A stretch of 64,000 bases of DNA from Microbacterium sp. p3-SID336 (lineage in GTDB: Bacteria; Actinomycetota; Actinomycetes; Actinomycetales; Microbacteriaceae), in the NCBI RefSeq assembly GCF_025143365.1, contig NZ_JALXPE010000012.1, positions 9,393 to 73,392 of the forward strand, in the 5' to 3' direction. Below the pieces are notes generated by a model that was not told the origin of the DNA, did no database searches, and was given only the letters and a program-made list of their open reading frames with translations. Made by a program: the position numbers and the translations under genes. Below, piece after piece: positions 15,942 through 25,354 of the stretch. Position 1 is the first letter of the stretch; the number at the start of each line of letters is the position of its first letter.

Positions 15942-18268
15942 GCGTTCACCTGCTCGGTCACGGTCGGGCCGAAGTACGACGGCAGCGTGGCCTGCGAGCG
16001 CTCGCGCAGCTCGGCCGCCGACACGGTGAACACGTCCTGCACCTCGAGCTGCGGCTCGCTGTCGGTCACGCCGATGCGCAGGACCGGGTAGCCGCGCCCC
16101 TCGCACAGCCCGCGGAACTTCACGTCGTCCTCGCGGGGCACCGTCACGAGCACCCGGCCGGTCGACTCGGAGAACAGGGCCGTAGCCGCATCCACTTCGT
16201 CGCGCTCCATGAGCTCGGTCAGCCACACGCGGGCGCCGACGCCGAACCGCATCACGCCCTCGGCCAGGGCCTGCGCCAGCCCGCCCTCGGACAGGTCGTG
16301 CGCGGAGGAGATCAGCCACTCGTCGCGGGCCGCGGCCAGCAGCCCGGCCAGACGCTTCTCGCCGGCCAGGTCGACCTTCGGAGGACGGCCGCCGAGGTGC
16401 TGGTGCACGACCTCGGCCCAGGCGGAACCGGACAGCTCGGTCTGCGTGGTGCCGAGCAGGTAGATGTTCTGACCCTCGTCCTGCCACCCGGAGGGGATGC
16501 GGCGGGACACGTCGTCGATGATGCCGAGCACACCCACGAGCGGGGTCGGGTGGATCGGCACGTCGCCGGTCTGGTTGTAGAAGGAGACGTTGCCGCCCGT
16601 GACCGGAGTGCCGAGCTCGTAGCAGCCGTCGGCGAGGCCGTCGACCGTCTGGCCGAACTGCCACATGACCTCGGGGTTCTCGGGCGAGCCGAAGTTCAGG
16701 CAGTCGGTGATCGCGGTGGGCACGGCGCCCGTGACGGCGACGTTGCGGTAGGCCTCGGCCAGTGCGAGCTGCGCGCCCGCGTACGGGTCGAGCTGGCAGT
16801 AGCGGCCGTTCGCGTCGGTCGCGATCGAGAATCCGAGGCCGGACTCCTCGTCCACGCGGATCATGCCGGCGTCGTCCGGGAAGCTCAGGGCGGTGTTGCC
16901 GAGCACGTAGTAGTCGTACTGGTTGGTGATCCAGCGGGTGTCGGCGAGGTTCGGGCTCGCGACGAGCGCCAGGAACTGCTCGCGCAGGGTCTCCGGGTCG
17001 TTCGCGCGGGGCAGGTTCTCCGCGGCGTCGGCCTGCAGCGCGTCGATCCAGGTCGGGTAGGCGACGGGACGGTCGTAGACGGGTCCGTCGACCGCGACGG
17101 TGGACGGGTCGACGTCGACGATCCGCTCGCCCTGCCAGTCGATGATGAGGCGGCCGTCGCCGGTGACCTCGCCGAGCACGGAGGTCTCGACCTCCCACTT
17201 CTCGACGACCTTCAGGAACGCGTCGAGCTTCTCGGGCGCGACGATCGCCATCATGCGCTCCTGCGACTCCGACATGAGGATCTCCTCGGCCGTGAGCGTG
17301 GGGTCGCGCAGCAGCACGTTGTCGAGCGAGACGTGCATGCCGCTGTTGCCGTTCGCGGCGAGCTCGCTCGTCGCGCAGGAGATGCCCGCGGCGCCGAGGT
17401 CCTGGATCGCCTCGACCAGCTCGCCGCGGTACAGCTCCAGGCAGCACTCGATCAGCACCTTCTCGGCGAACGGGTCGCCCACCTGCACCGCGGGGCGCTT
17501 GGTCGGGCCGGTCGAGTCGAACGAGTCGGACGCCAGGATGCTCGCACCGCCGATGCCGTCGCCGCCCGTGCGGGCGCCGAACAGCACGACCTTGTTGCCC
17601 ACGCCTGTCGCGTTGGCGAGCTTGAGGTCTTCGTGACGGAGCACACCCACCGCGAGTGCGTTGACGAGCGGGTTCGCCTGGTAGACGCTGTCGAAGACGG
17701 TCTCGCCGCCGATGTTCGGCAGGCCCAGGCAGTTGCCGTAGAAGCTGATGCCGCTCGTGACGCCGTGCACGACGCGGGCGGTGTCCGGGTGGTCGATCGC
17801 GCCGAAGCGCAGCGCGTCCATGACGGCGACGGGACGGGCGCCCATCGAGATGATGTCGCGGACGATGCCGCCGACACCCGTTGCCGCGCCCTGGAACGGT
17901 TCGATGAACGACGGATGGTTGTGCGACTCCGCCTTGAACGTGACGGCCCAGCCCTCACCGACGTCGATGACGCCCGCGTTCTGGCCCATGCCGACCATGA
18001 GGCGTTCCTTCATCTCGTCGGAGACCTTCTGGCCGAAGCGGCGCAGGTAGTTCTTGCTCGACTTGTACGAGCAGTGCTCCGACCACATCACCGAGTACAT
18101 CGCCAGCTCGCCCGAGGTGGGGCGGCGGCCGAGGATCTCCTTGATGCGCGCGTACTCGTCGTCCTTGAGGCCGAGGGCGCCGTACGGCTGCTCCTTCTCG
18201 GGGGTCGCGATCGCGTTCTCGACGGAGTCGGGGACGTGCTGGGGGGAAGAGGCAGGGGCGGTGGTCAC
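15938..18268 (-). CDS. purL: Phosphoribosylformylglycinamidine synthase subunit PurL
   Basis: 776 residues, the size of the small PurL that works with PurQ and PurS. It converts FGAR, glutamine-derived ammonia and ATP to FGAM in step 4 of purine synthesis. Signatures: [73 protein letters not shown] and, in the second half, [13 protein letters not shown] and [18 protein letters not shown] chose the GTG at 18268 because GGAG lies five bases upstream; a GTG at 18274 overlaps that ribosome site. purQ and purS are not in the window. Confidence 0.95.
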   Translation of the reverse strand: MTTAPASSPQHVPDSVENAIATPEKEQPYGALGLKDDEYARIKEILGRRPTSGELAMYSVMWSEHCSYKSSKNYLRRFGQKVSDEMKERLMVGMGQNAGVIDVGEGWAVTFKAESHNHPSFIEPFQGAATGVGGIVRDIISMGARPVAVMDALRFGAIDHPDTARVVHGVTSGISFYGNCLGLPNIGGETVFDSVYQANPLVNALAVGVLRHEDLKLANATGVGNKVVLFGARTGGDGIGGASILASDSFDSTGPTKRPAVQVGDPFAEKVLIECCLELYRGELVEAIQDLGAAGISCATSELAANGNSGMHVSLDNVLLRDPTLTAEEILMSESQERMMAIVAPEKLDAFLKVVEKWEVETSVLGEVTGDGRLIIDWQGERIVDVDPSTVAVDGPVYDRPVAYPTWIDALQADAAENLPRANDPETLREQFLALVASPNLADTRWITNQYDYYVLGNTALSFPDDAGMIRVDEESGLGFSIATDANGRYCQLDPYAGAQLALAEAYRNVAVTGAVPTAITDCLNFGSPENPEVMWQFGQTVDGLADGCYELGTPVTGGNVSFYNQTGDVPIHPTPLVGVLGIIDDVSRRIPSGWQDEGQNIYLLGTTQTELSGSAWAEVVHQHLGGRPPKVDLAGEKRLAGLLAAARDEWLISSAHDLSEGGLAQALAEGVMRFGVGARVWLTELMERDEVDAATALFSESTGRVLVTVPREDDVKFRGLCEGRGYPVLRIGVTDSEPQLEVQDVFTVSAAELRERSQATLPSYFGPTVTEQVNA

Positions 18269-18302
18269 GCGCACTCCAAGGGAAGGGGCCAGCGGGGCGT
18301 CT

Positions 18303-18782
18303 TCAGTCTACCGGCGCGGGTGAGGGTGCCTCTCCGGCGGGGCTGGGGACCGCAGGCGGTGATGCGTCGAGCCGAGGCGGGATGAGAGAAGGTGCTCGGG
18401 CCCACGACGGGGACGAGACCGGGAGGCCGCTCTGGCGCGCGGCCTCCGCAAGCTCCTGATCGTAGGTGAGGACCGCGGAGATCGTGTCTTTCAGCCGGAT
18501 CGCCGTCGCGAGGTGGAGGGCGTCCATCGCGCGCAGGCCCGAGTGGAGGTCGATCGCGCGGATCATCGTCTCGTCATCGAGTGAGACGAGGGAGATGTGC
18601 GAGAGGAGATCGTCGACCCGCTCATGGCGGAGGGAGCGTCGATCCGCCACGGCATGCAGCTCGACGGCGAGAAGCCGGGACGCCACGAACTCGGTGCCGT
18701 CGGCGAACAGGTGGAGCACGGCGGCGCTCTCCGCCTCGTCGATGAGTGCTTTCACGGCCGCGGACGTGTCGAGGAAGATCAC
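18303..18782 (-). CDS. vapC: PIN-domain toxin (VapC type)
   Basis: 159 residues. The PIN ribonuclease core is visible: [15 protein letters not shown] (first acidic residue), [17 protein letters not shown] (Glu), [11 protein letters not shown] (Asp) and [15 protein letters not shown] (last Asp). It presumably cleaves tRNA or rRNA when free of antitoxin. The final ~35 residues ([17 protein letters not shown]) form a Pro/Ala-rich tail beyond the usual ~130-residue family length. It follows its antitoxin gene with a 4-bp overlap. Confidence 0.88.
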   Translation of the reverse strand: MIFLDTSAAVKALIDEAESAAVLHLFADGTEFVASRLLAVELHAVADRRSLRHERVDDLLSHISLVSLDDETMIRAIDLHSGLRAMDALHLATAIRLKDTISAVLTYDQELAEAARQSGLPVSSPSWARAPSLIPPRLDASPPAVPSPAGEAPSPAPVD

Positions 18783-19042
18783 AGTCGATCCGCGCGGATC
18801 TCGTTCAGGGTCTCAGCCGTGGGGACGGTGTCGGGCACGGGGGCGTGGGCGAGTGCGCCTGTTCTCGTCGGAAGTGTCACGCGTCCGCTGGCGATCAATC
18901 GCGTCCACTCGGTCTCCGCTGGCGGAGACAGCTCGGCGATCGGTCGGCCTCGATCGGTCACCGTCAGATGCTCACCCGCGGTGACCCGCGCCAGTACCTT
19001 GGCCGTCTGCTGATTGAGCTCGGTCTTCGTCACTGTCCCCAT
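18779..19042 (-). CDS. vapB: Phd/YefM-type antitoxin
   Basis: 87 residues. VTKTELNQQTAKVLARVTAGEHLTVTDRGRPIAELSP is the Phd/YefM DNA-binding fold, and the acidic helical tail ending [10 protein letters not shown] is the toxin-binding part. It pairs with the PIN toxin downstream. The ATG at 19042 lies right after AAGG, so translation may instead start at the GTG at 19033, which has AAGGA at better spacing. Paired AGTACTAG sequences upstream are a likely self-operator. Confidence 0.85.
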   Translation of the reverse strand: MGTVTKTELNQQTAKVLARVTAGEHLTVTDRGRPIAELSPPAETEWTRLIASGRVTLPTRTGALAHAPVPDTVPTAETLNEIRADRL

Positions 19043-19061
19043 CCTTCGAGTCTACGGAGTG

Positions 19062-19078
19062 AGTACTAGAAGTACTAG
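19062..19078. promoter_or_regulatory. AGTACTAG direct pair, candidate toxin-antitoxin operator
   Basis: AGTACTAG occurs twice with 1 bp between (19062-19069, 19071-19078), and each copy contains the palindrome AGTACT. It lies 20-36 bp upstream of the antitoxin start, in the promoter region. No gene is recognisable in the rest of the gap to 19296. Confidence 0.5.
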
Positions 19079-19296
19079 ATTCGACCGGCGAACCTGGCGT
19101 GGGGTCGATCGGAAACCTCGGTCGACCACGGCCCCTCTCCCCGCGGTGATGCCGACGATCACGGAGCCGGCGGCCGAACCGGTCGTGTCGAGACCGATCG
19201 TCCGTCGTCTGGCCATTCAAGCGAACGGCGGGGCGTGTGGTCGTGAGGTCCACCGCATTCTTCCGCGATCTGGGAAAGCTCGCAGGGGCTGCGGAA

Positions 19297-20262
19297 TCAG
19301 GAGGAGGAGTCGGCTACCCCTGTACCCGCCGCGGCGAAGCGCCCCGCGAGCACGGCCGCGGCCTCCCGCAGCTCCGCCGGTCCCACGACCGCGAACGGCG
19401 CGTCGAACCGGGTGACCGCAGCGAGCACGCCGACCCACGACCAGGAGCCGACCGTGACGCGGCACGAGTCATCCGACAGTCCCACCACCTCGCCGTCGCC
19501 GACCCACGGCGCCACCTCTCGTGCGGGCAGCGCGAGGTCCACCTCGCCCGTGCACGGCCAGCGGTCCTCCGTCGTCGAGCCCTTGGCGCGGGCGGCGAGG
19601 TAGGTCTGCGCGTCCGCGGCGGGCAGCTCGCGCGGCGTGAACGACGGCCCGACGGGAACGCGGGGCTGCAGGCGGTCGAGGCGATACGTGCGCCAGTCGG
19701 CCGCGTCGACGTCCCACGCCAGCAGGTACCAGCGTCCCTCGCGCGCCACGACGGCGTGGGGTTCCGTGCGCCGGGGCGGGCGGTCCAGGGCAGGGCCGTA
19801 GTCGAAGCGCAGCACCTTCCGGTCGCGCACGGCCGCGCTCACCGCCTCCAGCACGGCGGGGTCCACGCGGACCTCGGCCGGTGCTCCGGTGAAGCGGATC
19901 CCGTCGACGCGGTGCCGGAGGCGCGACGGCATCACCTGGCGCACGGTCGCGAGCGCGCGCTGCGCCTCCTCGGTGACCTCGACCCCGCTCGCGCTCGCGC
20001 TCTGCAGGGCCACCGCGATCGCGACGGCCTGATCGTCGTCGAACAGCAGCGGCGGCAGCTCCGACCCCGCCTCGAGGCGGTAGCCGCCGTACGGGCCCTT
20101 GCTCGACCCGATGCGGTAGCCGAGCTCGCGCAGCCGGTCGACGTCACGGCGCACCGTCCGGGGCGTGATGCCGAGGCGGTCGGCGAGCTCCCCGCCCGGC
20201 CAGTCGCGCCTCGCCTGCAGCAGGGACAGCAGCGCGAGCATGCGGGAGGAGCTTCCGGTCAT
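19297..20262 (-). CDS. YafY/WYL-domain transcriptional regulator
   Basis: 321 residues. The N-terminal HTH (LADRLGITPRTVRRDVDRLRELGYRIGSSKGPYGGYRL) is the HTH_11/DeoR-like domain of YafY proteins. A WYL ligand-sensing domain follows, with RWYLLAWDVDAADWRTYRLDR. A WCX-like C-terminal domain (VTVGSWSWVGVLAAV) completes the standard layout. It is divergent from a VOC-fold gene, a common pairing, with a 7-7-7 dyad (20282-20302) between them that it probably binds. Confidence 0.87.
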   Translation of the reverse strand: MTGSSSRMLALLSLLQARRDWPGGELADRLGITPRTVRRDVDRLRELGYRIGSSKGPYGGYRLEAGSELPPLLFDDDQAVAIAVALQSASASGVEVTEEAQRALATVRQVMPSRLRHRVDGIRFTGAPAEVRVDPAVLEAVSAAVRDRKVLRFDYGPALDRPPRRTEPHAVVAREGRWYLLAWDVDAADWRTYRLDRLQPRVPVGPSFTPRELPAADAQTYLAARAKGSTTEDRWPCTGEVDLALPAREVAPWVGDGEVVGLSDDSCRVTVGSWSWVGVLAAVTRFDAPFAVVGPAELREAAAVLAGRFAAAGTGVADSSS

Positions 20263-20281
20263 GGCTCCATTGTGTGCGAGA

Positions 20282-20302
20282 AGAGGACCGAAGTTGTCCT
20301 CT
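20282..20302. promoter_or_regulatory. 21-bp dyad between WYL regulator and VOC gene
   Basis: AGAGGAC-N7-GTCCTCT is a perfect 7-bp inverted repeat with a 7-bp spacer. It lies 20 bp from the regulator start and about 58 bp from the VOC start. The same 7-7-7 geometry with a different arm sequence recurs in the second WYL pair at 35382-35402. Confidence 0.6.
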
Positions 20303-20360
20303 ACCGCTGTGAGAGTGGGGTCATACGGTCCGAACGGCGGGCCACATCTCGGAGGACACC

Positions 20361-20810
20361 ATGACTCTCACCACCACCACTCATTTGAACTTCCGCGGCA
20401 CGGCGCGTCAGGCGCTCGACTTCTACCGGTCCGTGTTCGGCGGCGAGGTCACGCTCGCGACCTACGGACAGTTCGGACTGCCGGAGGGGGCGCCCGGTTT
20501 CGACAAGATCGTGTTCGGGCAGCTCGACGGCCCGGTGCGGCTGATGGCCTACGACATCCCCGGCCAGGATGACCCCGACCCCGCCGCCACCGCGGGAGCG
20601 ACCACGCGCGAGCACGGCACCACCGTCACCGACCGCACGTTCTTCCAGTCGCTGCGGGCGAGCTCGCTCGACGAGGCGCAGGAGTCGTGGGACCGGCTCG
20701 CCGAGGGGGCGACCGTCGTGGAGCCGCTCGCTGCATCGGCCTGGTCGGCGGGCTTCGGCATGCTGACCGACCGGTTCGGCGTGACCTGGGTCGTCGACGT
20801 CGCCGCCTGA
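20361..20810 (+). CDS. PhnB-like VOC-fold protein
   Basis: 149 residues of the PhnB / 3-demethylubiquinone-9 3-methyltransferase-like VOC group: HLNFRGTARQALDFYRSVFGGEVTLATYGQFG, then MAYDIPGQ and the closing FGMLTDRFGVTWVVDV. Proteins with the GxxFGVxWxVD end lack methyltransferase activity as far as known, and their role is open. The divergent WYL regulator probably controls it. Confidence 0.85.
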   Translation: MTLTTTTHLNFRGTARQALDFYRSVFGGEVTLATYGQFGLPEGAPGFDKIVFGQLDGPVRLMAYDIPGQDDPDPAATAGATTREHGTTVTDRTFFQSLRASSLDEAQESWDRLAEGATVVEPLAASAWSAGFGMLTDRFGVTWVVDVAA

Positions 20811-20820
20811 CCCGGGAGCG

Positions 20821-20909
20821 GCGTGCACAACTCAGGAGTGACTCCGTGCGAAGCCCGGAAACGGCGGATTCCGGGCTACGCGGAACGGGTTCTCCTGAGT
20901 TGTGCACGC
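20821..20909. repeat. Family B hairpin element, copy B1 (89 bp)
   Basis: Outer arms GCGTGCACAACTCAGGAG (20821-20838) and CTCCTGAGTTGTGCACGC (20892-20909) are perfectly complementary over 18 bp. An inner stem AGCCCGGAA / TTCCGGGCT is nested inside. It lies exactly between two converging genes, 10 bp and 7 bp from their stops, which suits a bidirectional terminator. Confidence 0.9.
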
Positions 20910-20916
20910 GCAGGCG

Positions 20917-21825
20917 TCACACCGGGGGCCACTGGGGGTGCCGGGCGACCGCGACCCTCGCGCGCAGGTCGGTCAGTACGCGGGAGTCCGGCACGTCCGC
21001 CTCGTCGCCGACGCCGAGCCCCGGGCCCGCGGCGAGCCTCGGTGCGGTGGCAAGGCCTCGGTCCGGGGTGCGCGGGGCGTGCGGACTCAGGTCCTCGTCC
21101 AACCCCGAGTCCGCGTCGGGATCCAGGCGCGCGGCGGGACCAGGGCCTTCGGCGAGCCCCGAATCCTCCGCGAGCCCGAGCCCCAGTCCCTCGGCGAGGT
21201 TCAGCGCGAGCAGCGCGTGCCCGGCGGCGCTCGGGTGGAACGCGTCGTCGAGCAGGCCCCACGGCACCCCCTCGTTGCCGGGGCCGGTGCCTGCGGAGAA
21301 GGCACTGAACGCGGCGTGCTGGTCGATCAGCACCGCGTCGTCACGCGCCGCCACGTCCCGAACGGCCTGCGCGAACTCCCCCAGGCGCGCGCGGTCCGGG
21401 GCGTGCGCCAGGTCGGCCGGCGGCGGCGTCTGCAGCACCGGAACGGCTCCGAGTGCTCGCACCCGCCGCACGAACTCCGTGATCGATTGCGCGAACGCCG
21501 GCACCTCGATCACGGGGTCGAGCCACTGCGTGGTGCAGTCGTTCGTCCCGATCAGCAGTGTCACCACGTCCGGCTGCCACCGGGTCACGCGGCGCTCGAA
21601 GTCGTCCAGGATCAGGTCGGCGCGCCACCCCGTGATGGCCGTGTTGATCACCGTGTCCTGTATGCGGCCGAGGTCGCCGCGGATCAGCTCGTGCAGGTGG
21701 TCGACGTAGTTCCTGGCCCCGCGGGTGTGGATGAGGCCGTGCGTGATCGAGTCGCCCGTGCACACCCAGGTGAGCGGCGCCCCGGAGGCCAGCAGCCCCC
21801 GGAGCGCCGCGCGGTCGTCCGTCAT
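20917..21825 (-). CDS. SGNH/GDSL-family hydrolase with low-complexity C-terminus
   Basis: 302 residues. Block I is VCTGDSITHGL (catalytic Ser in GDS), the Gly block is in NTAITGWRADLI, block III is LLIGTNDC, and block V is DDAFHPSAAGHALLA (catalytic Asp and His). These make an intracellular or unsigned SGNH esterase, likely removing acetyl or other acyl groups from glycans. After about residue 215 the protein degenerates into a Gly/Leu/Asp/Pro-rich tail (AEGLGLGLAEDSGLAEGPG). It overlaps the upstream secreted-protein gene by 4 bp (ATGA) and is the last gene of the glycan operon. Confidence 0.83.
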   Translation of the reverse strand: MTDDRAALRGLLASGAPLTWVCTGDSITHGLIHTRGARNYVDHLHELIRGDLGRIQDTVINTAITGWRADLILDDFERRVTRWQPDVVTLLIGTNDCTTQWLDPVIEVPAFAQSITEFVRRVRALGAVPVLQTPPPADLAHAPDRARLGEFAQAVRDVAARDDAVLIDQHAAFSAFSAGTGPGNEGVPWGLLDDAFHPSAAGHALLALNLAEGLGLGLAEDSGLAEGPGPAARLDPDADSGLDEDLSPHAPRTPDRGLATAPRLAAGPGLGVGDEADVPDSRVLTDLRARVAVARHPQWPPV

Positions 21826-22997
21826 CCGGTGACCTTGAGCTGCACGTCGATGAACCGCGGACGGTAGATCGAGGCGTCGTCGTACACGTCGCCCACGTTG
21901 TCGAACGTGTTCACGTTGTACGACACCAGGAGGCGGTTGCCCTGGCGCAGGTTGGGGTGCTCGTGCGCGTTGTAGGTGAACACGTCCGGGTCGCCGTAGC
22001 TGCCCAGGGCTCCCGTCTCCGGTGTGCGGTACAGCTCGACCGGGTCGGTGAACGGGCCGACCGGCGAGCAGGACATGCGGGCGACGATGCGCGTGCTGAA
22101 CAGCTCCGACGTGTCCTGCGTGACGAGCAGGTAGCCGTCGCGGAACGGCGCCACGCTGAACTCGTTCGCGACGTACGGCACCACCGGCACCGCGTCGGTC
22201 TCGGCGGCCGACCAGCCCGAGCCGTTCCAGTACGTCCAGGTGCCCTTGAGGCCGTCGCGGTCCTGCACCCGGGCGACATAGGCGGAGCGCACCCCGCCCG
22301 GGTCGGCAATGCCGTAGACGTAGGTGGTGCCGCGCTCCTCCAGGGTCCACGAGCCCCAGTTGATGCCGGTCGCGGAGGGGAGGTCGTCGATCGACTCCAG
22401 CTGCAGGGTCTGCCCGTCGAGCGTCGCCAACCGGTTCGCGGTCCAGGCGAAGTCCCACTGGCCGGTGCCGGTGCGCGCGAACTGCAGCAGCGGCACCTGC
22501 ACGGTGCCGTCGCGGCCGGGGGTCGGATCGCCGATCCAGTACCACTTTCCATCGGGCTCGGGCGGGATGATGCCGGCGGGGTCCTCAGGGGTGCCGCCGG
22601 TGATGGTGGTGAGGTCGCCCTGGCGGTCCTGCACGACCACGGAGTTGTTCACGAAGGGCGAGTCGGTGGGCCGCGAGCCGTCCGGGTTCACCGTGCCGAG
22701 GAACGTGTCGGAGAAGAACCATCCGGTCTTCCCCTTGCCGAGCGGGAGGGAGTACGTGCTGTCGCCTCCGGTCCACTCGCCGCCCGTGTCGCCGTAGGTG
22801 GTGAAGGTGTCCGTCAGGTCCTGGTTCACGGTGGCGGTGGCGGTCAGCGTCTTGTCCACCAGGGAGCACCGTCCTGCTCCGGAGCCGTTGCCGTTGGCGC
22901 CGCCCGCCGGGACGGCCGCGGTGGCCGGGGCGGCGAACAGCGCGCCCGCCCCCAGTGCTGCCGCGGCGAGTCCCGCCGCGATCGTGCGTCGTTTCAT
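21822..22997 (-). CDS. Secreted DUF5005/DUF4185-like beta-propeller protein
   Basis: 391 residues from the ATG at 22997, which has AAGGAGT upstream. It has a Sec signal, MKRRTIAAGLAAAALGAGAL, with cleavage near APATAA. The mature protein has blade-like repeats of Trp, Asp and Gly: GGEWTGGDSTYSLPLGKGKTGW, FFSDTFLG, FVNNSVVVQD and YGDPDVFTYNAHEHP. This pattern is seen in the DUF5005/DUF4185 propeller families, which relate to glycoside hydrolase clans, but an enzyme activity has not been firmly assigned. Being exported and next to an ABC importer and glycosidase, it may release or bind the glycan outside the cell. Confidence 0.75.
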   Translation of the reverse strand: MKRRTIAAGLAAAALGAGALFAAPATAAVPAGGANGNGSGAGRCSLVDKTLTATATVNQDLTDTFTTYGDTGGEWTGGDSTYSLPLGKGKTGWFFSDTFLGTVNPDGSRPTDSPFVNNSVVVQDRQGDLTTITGGTPEDPAGIIPPEPDGKWYWIGDPTPGRDGTVQVPLLQFARTGTGQWDFAWTANRLATLDGQTLQLESIDDLPSATGINWGSWTLEERGTTYVYGIADPGGVRSAYVARVQDRDGLKGTWTYWNGSGWSAAETDAVPVVPYVANEFSVAPFRDGYLLVTQDTSELFSTRIVARMSCSPVGPFTDPVELYRTPETGALGSYGDPDVFTYNAHEHPNLRQGNRLLVSYNVNTFDNVGDVYDDASIYRPRFIDVQLKVTG

Positions 22998-23021
22998 GTC
23001 GATCACTCCTTCGTGTTCGGG

Positions 23022-23204
23022 TCCTGCGTCGTGCCGGGTCCTGCGTCGTCTCGGGTGGTGCTCTCGTGTCGTGTCGGTCTCGTGTCGGGTCGTCCTGCTC
23101 GGATCGCCCTGTGTCGTCTCGTTCTGCGTCGTGTCGGTCCTGCGTCGTGCCGGGTCCTGCGTCGTGTCGGTCCTGCGTCGTGCCGGTCCTGCTCGTGTCG
23201 CCGG
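23022..23204. repeat. 16-17 bp imperfect tandem repeats
   Basis: The motif TCCTGCGTCGTGYCGG occurs at 23022, 23039, 23122, 23138, 23155, 23171 and, in shortened form, 23187. Spacing within the second block is 16-17 bp. It fills the gap between the glycosidase stop and the secreted-protein start. It may separate or attenuate transcription within the operon. Confidence 0.75.
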
Positions 23205-23210
23205 AGGGGG

Positions 23211-25331
23211 TCAGCGCCCGGGGGTGTCGGTGATGCTCCCCGCGGCGTCGATGTCGTAGCTGCGGCCGCCCACCCGCAGGCCGCGGAGCACGGCGTGCGG
23301 GTCGAGCGCTGCGACGCACCCCGCCGCGCGCACCGTGCCGTCGGCCGCGACCGACACCCCGAACAGGGCCTCGATCACGAGCTCGATCCAGGCGCCAGAC
23401 GAGGAGCACGCCCAGTCGATGATGTACGGCAGCTGTGGTGGGGCCTTGCGCGCGCCGCCGTTGATGCCCGGCACGGCCTCCTCCACGAAGTGCGCCTGCC
23501 CCATGGGACCCTGGTTCGCGGTGCGGGAGAGTCCTTCGACCCACGTGGTCAGCACCTCGGGTGCCCCGAGCGCCGCGAGCGCGCGACCGGCGTCGGCGGG
23601 CCACGCGGGGTAGGCGCCGTTCCACTGATGGTCGGGTCGCGGGCTGTAGCTCGCGTCGGGGTCCCAGGGCGAGAGCGCCCGCATCCAGTTGTCGGTCTGC
23701 AGCTCGCGCTGGAAGAAGTCCACCATCTCGGCGCGGATCCCCGGCGCCAGGTCGTCGGCGATGGTCGTGCCGACGATGCTGAAGTCGTAGCAGTGCCGCA
23801 CGGGCAGCAGCGTCCCGTCGGGCTGCCCGGCGGCGAAGACCCCGGTCCCCGGCAGGTAGCGCTCGATCACGGCCGGCAGCAGCGCGTCGGCCTCGGAGCG
23901 CAGCGCGCTCGCCGCGGTCTCGTCGCCCTGGAGCGCCGCGAGCTCGGCGGCCGTGCGCATGCTCCACACGTTCGCGGCGTTGAGGCTCGCCACCTCGTGC
24001 GTGTACGAGCTGACGCACTCCAGCAGGTTGTCGATCTCGCCGTAGTCGGCCAGCGCGGTGTCGCGGCGCAGCTCCTGCCAGGCGGTCGCCCACTGGCGCA
24101 CGGAGGCCGCGACGGTCTGGTCGCCCACGAGTTCGTCGAGGAAAGCCACATCGCCCGTGAAGCGCACGTAGTCGTGCACGAGCCGGGTCATCGCGTAGTC
24201 GTTCACGGAGTACCAGCGGCCCACCGGGCCCCCCGTGAGCGAGGACGTGCCGAAATGCGAGTGGATGTCGAGGGAGATCCAGTGCCGCACCTGGTTGCGC
24301 ATCTCCGCGGGGTCGAGCAGCGCGTGGCTGACGGCGCTGAGGCTGTAGTCCCAGATGAACGTGGTGGTGCCCCAGTAGTTCGGCATCAGCGTGTCGTACG
24401 ACCGCCCGAGCACGTTCCCGGCGAAGTCGCGGCGGAACCAGACCACGCCCAGGGCCGCCCACCAGTAGAGGCGTCGCAGCGGGACGGAGGCCGTGTCGAG
24501 CACGGGCAGCGCGCCGGAGAACTCGTCGTCGTCGGGGTCGAACGCGGCGTGCAGCTGCCGGTTCCAGAACTCCTCTGCGGCGGCCACGGCCCCCGGCACG
24601 TCCGCCGACACCGCGTCCCACGTGGCGCGTGCCTCCGCCTCGCTCAGCCCGATGGCCTGCACGAAACCGGTGCGCGCGGAGCCCTCGGCCGGCACGGTCA
24701 GCACGGCCGTGAGCTCTCCGCCGCGACCGTTGCCGCCGATGCCCGTGTCGAACGCGTCGGGCAGCTCGGCGACACCGCTCAGCGCCGCGGAACCCCCGGT
24801 GAGCCCTTGCACGCTCCAGGCCGCGCCGTCGGCCGACCCGAACACGAGGCGCTCGCCGTCGACCGTCGCGGTGTCGCGCTCGGACGGAGACTCGGCGTCG
24901 AGCCACGCCTCGGCCGACCGGGTGACGCGGGCCGCGGCCGAGAGCCCGATCCGCACTTCGCGCTCCGCTGCTCCGAGGTTCCGCACCACGATGTCGATCG
25001 CCACCGCGGTCTTGCCCGGTGCGCACACGGTCGTGGTCTCGAGCTCGAGCTCGCCGAGGGTCGCGCGACGCACCACTCGGTCCGGCCGCCACTCGTGCGT
25101 GACGGGAACGCCGTACGACGCGAACAGCCGGCCGTCGACGAACAGCATGGCGGTCTGCGTGAGCCCCTGCGACACGGGCGGGAACTGCACGGCGCTGAGC
25201 GCGGTGAGGTCGTGGTCGACCCGCACCGTGCCGAGCATGTTCGTGAGGCCCGTGGGCGCGATCATGTCGTCGTAGTGGTGGGTGACCGCATCGGCGGCGA
25301 GATCCTCGACGGTGGGGATGAGCGGATGCAT
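23211..25331 (-). CDS. (alpha/alpha)6-barrel glycoside hydrolase (GH63/GH37-like)
   Basis: 706 residues with no signal peptide. The N-terminal third is a beta-sandwich (LTNMLGTVRVDHDLTALSAVQF through repeated beta strands). The rest is helical, with NYWGTTTFIWDYSLSAVSHALL, FGTSSLTGGPVGRWYSVNDYAM, HQWNGAYPAWPADAGRALAAL and WACSSSGAWIELVIEALFG. The FIWD(Y)S and HQWNG..W motifs resemble clan GH-G and related exo-glycosidases that cut a sugar from a non-reducing end. The catalytic residues are probably the Asp in FIWDYS or SVNDY and a Glu near the C-terminal EL. It likely hydrolyses the imported oligosaccharide in the cytoplasm. The exact family is uncertain. Confidence 0.75.
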   Translation of the reverse strand: MHPLIPTVEDLAADAVTHHYDDMIAPTGLTNMLGTVRVDHDLTALSAVQFPPVSQGLTQTAMLFVDGRLFASYGVPVTHEWRPDRVVRRATLGELELETTTVCAPGKTAVAIDIVVRNLGAAEREVRIGLSAAARVTRSAEAWLDAESPSERDTATVDGERLVFGSADGAAWSVQGLTGGSAALSGVAELPDAFDTGIGGNGRGGELTAVLTVPAEGSARTGFVQAIGLSEAEARATWDAVSADVPGAVAAAEEFWNRQLHAAFDPDDDEFSGALPVLDTASVPLRRLYWWAALGVVWFRRDFAGNVLGRSYDTLMPNYWGTTTFIWDYSLSAVSHALLDPAEMRNQVRHWISLDIHSHFGTSSLTGGPVGRWYSVNDYAMTRLVHDYVRFTGDVAFLDELVGDQTVAASVRQWATAWQELRRDTALADYGEIDNLLECVSSYTHEVASLNAANVWSMRTAAELAALQGDETAASALRSEADALLPAVIERYLPGTGVFAAGQPDGTLLPVRHCYDFSIVGTTIADDLAPGIRAEMVDFFQRELQTDNWMRALSPWDPDASYSPRPDHQWNGAYPAWPADAGRALAALGAPEVLTTWVEGLSRTANQGPMGQAHFVEEAVPGINGGARKAPPQLPYIIDWACSSSGAWIELVIEALFGVSVAADGTVRAAGCVAALDPHAVLRGLRVGGRSYDIDAAGSITDTPGR

Positions 25332-25354
25332 GATGCCTTTCGCGGGCGGGTGGG

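Noticed and set aside
19079-19296. Gene between the antitoxin and the WYL regulator
   Set aside because: The frames there have no ribosome site, motif or plausible composition.
22955-23233. Ser/Arg/Val-rich open frame over 23022-23204
   Set aside because: It is produced by the 16-17 bp repeats and lacks a ribosome site.
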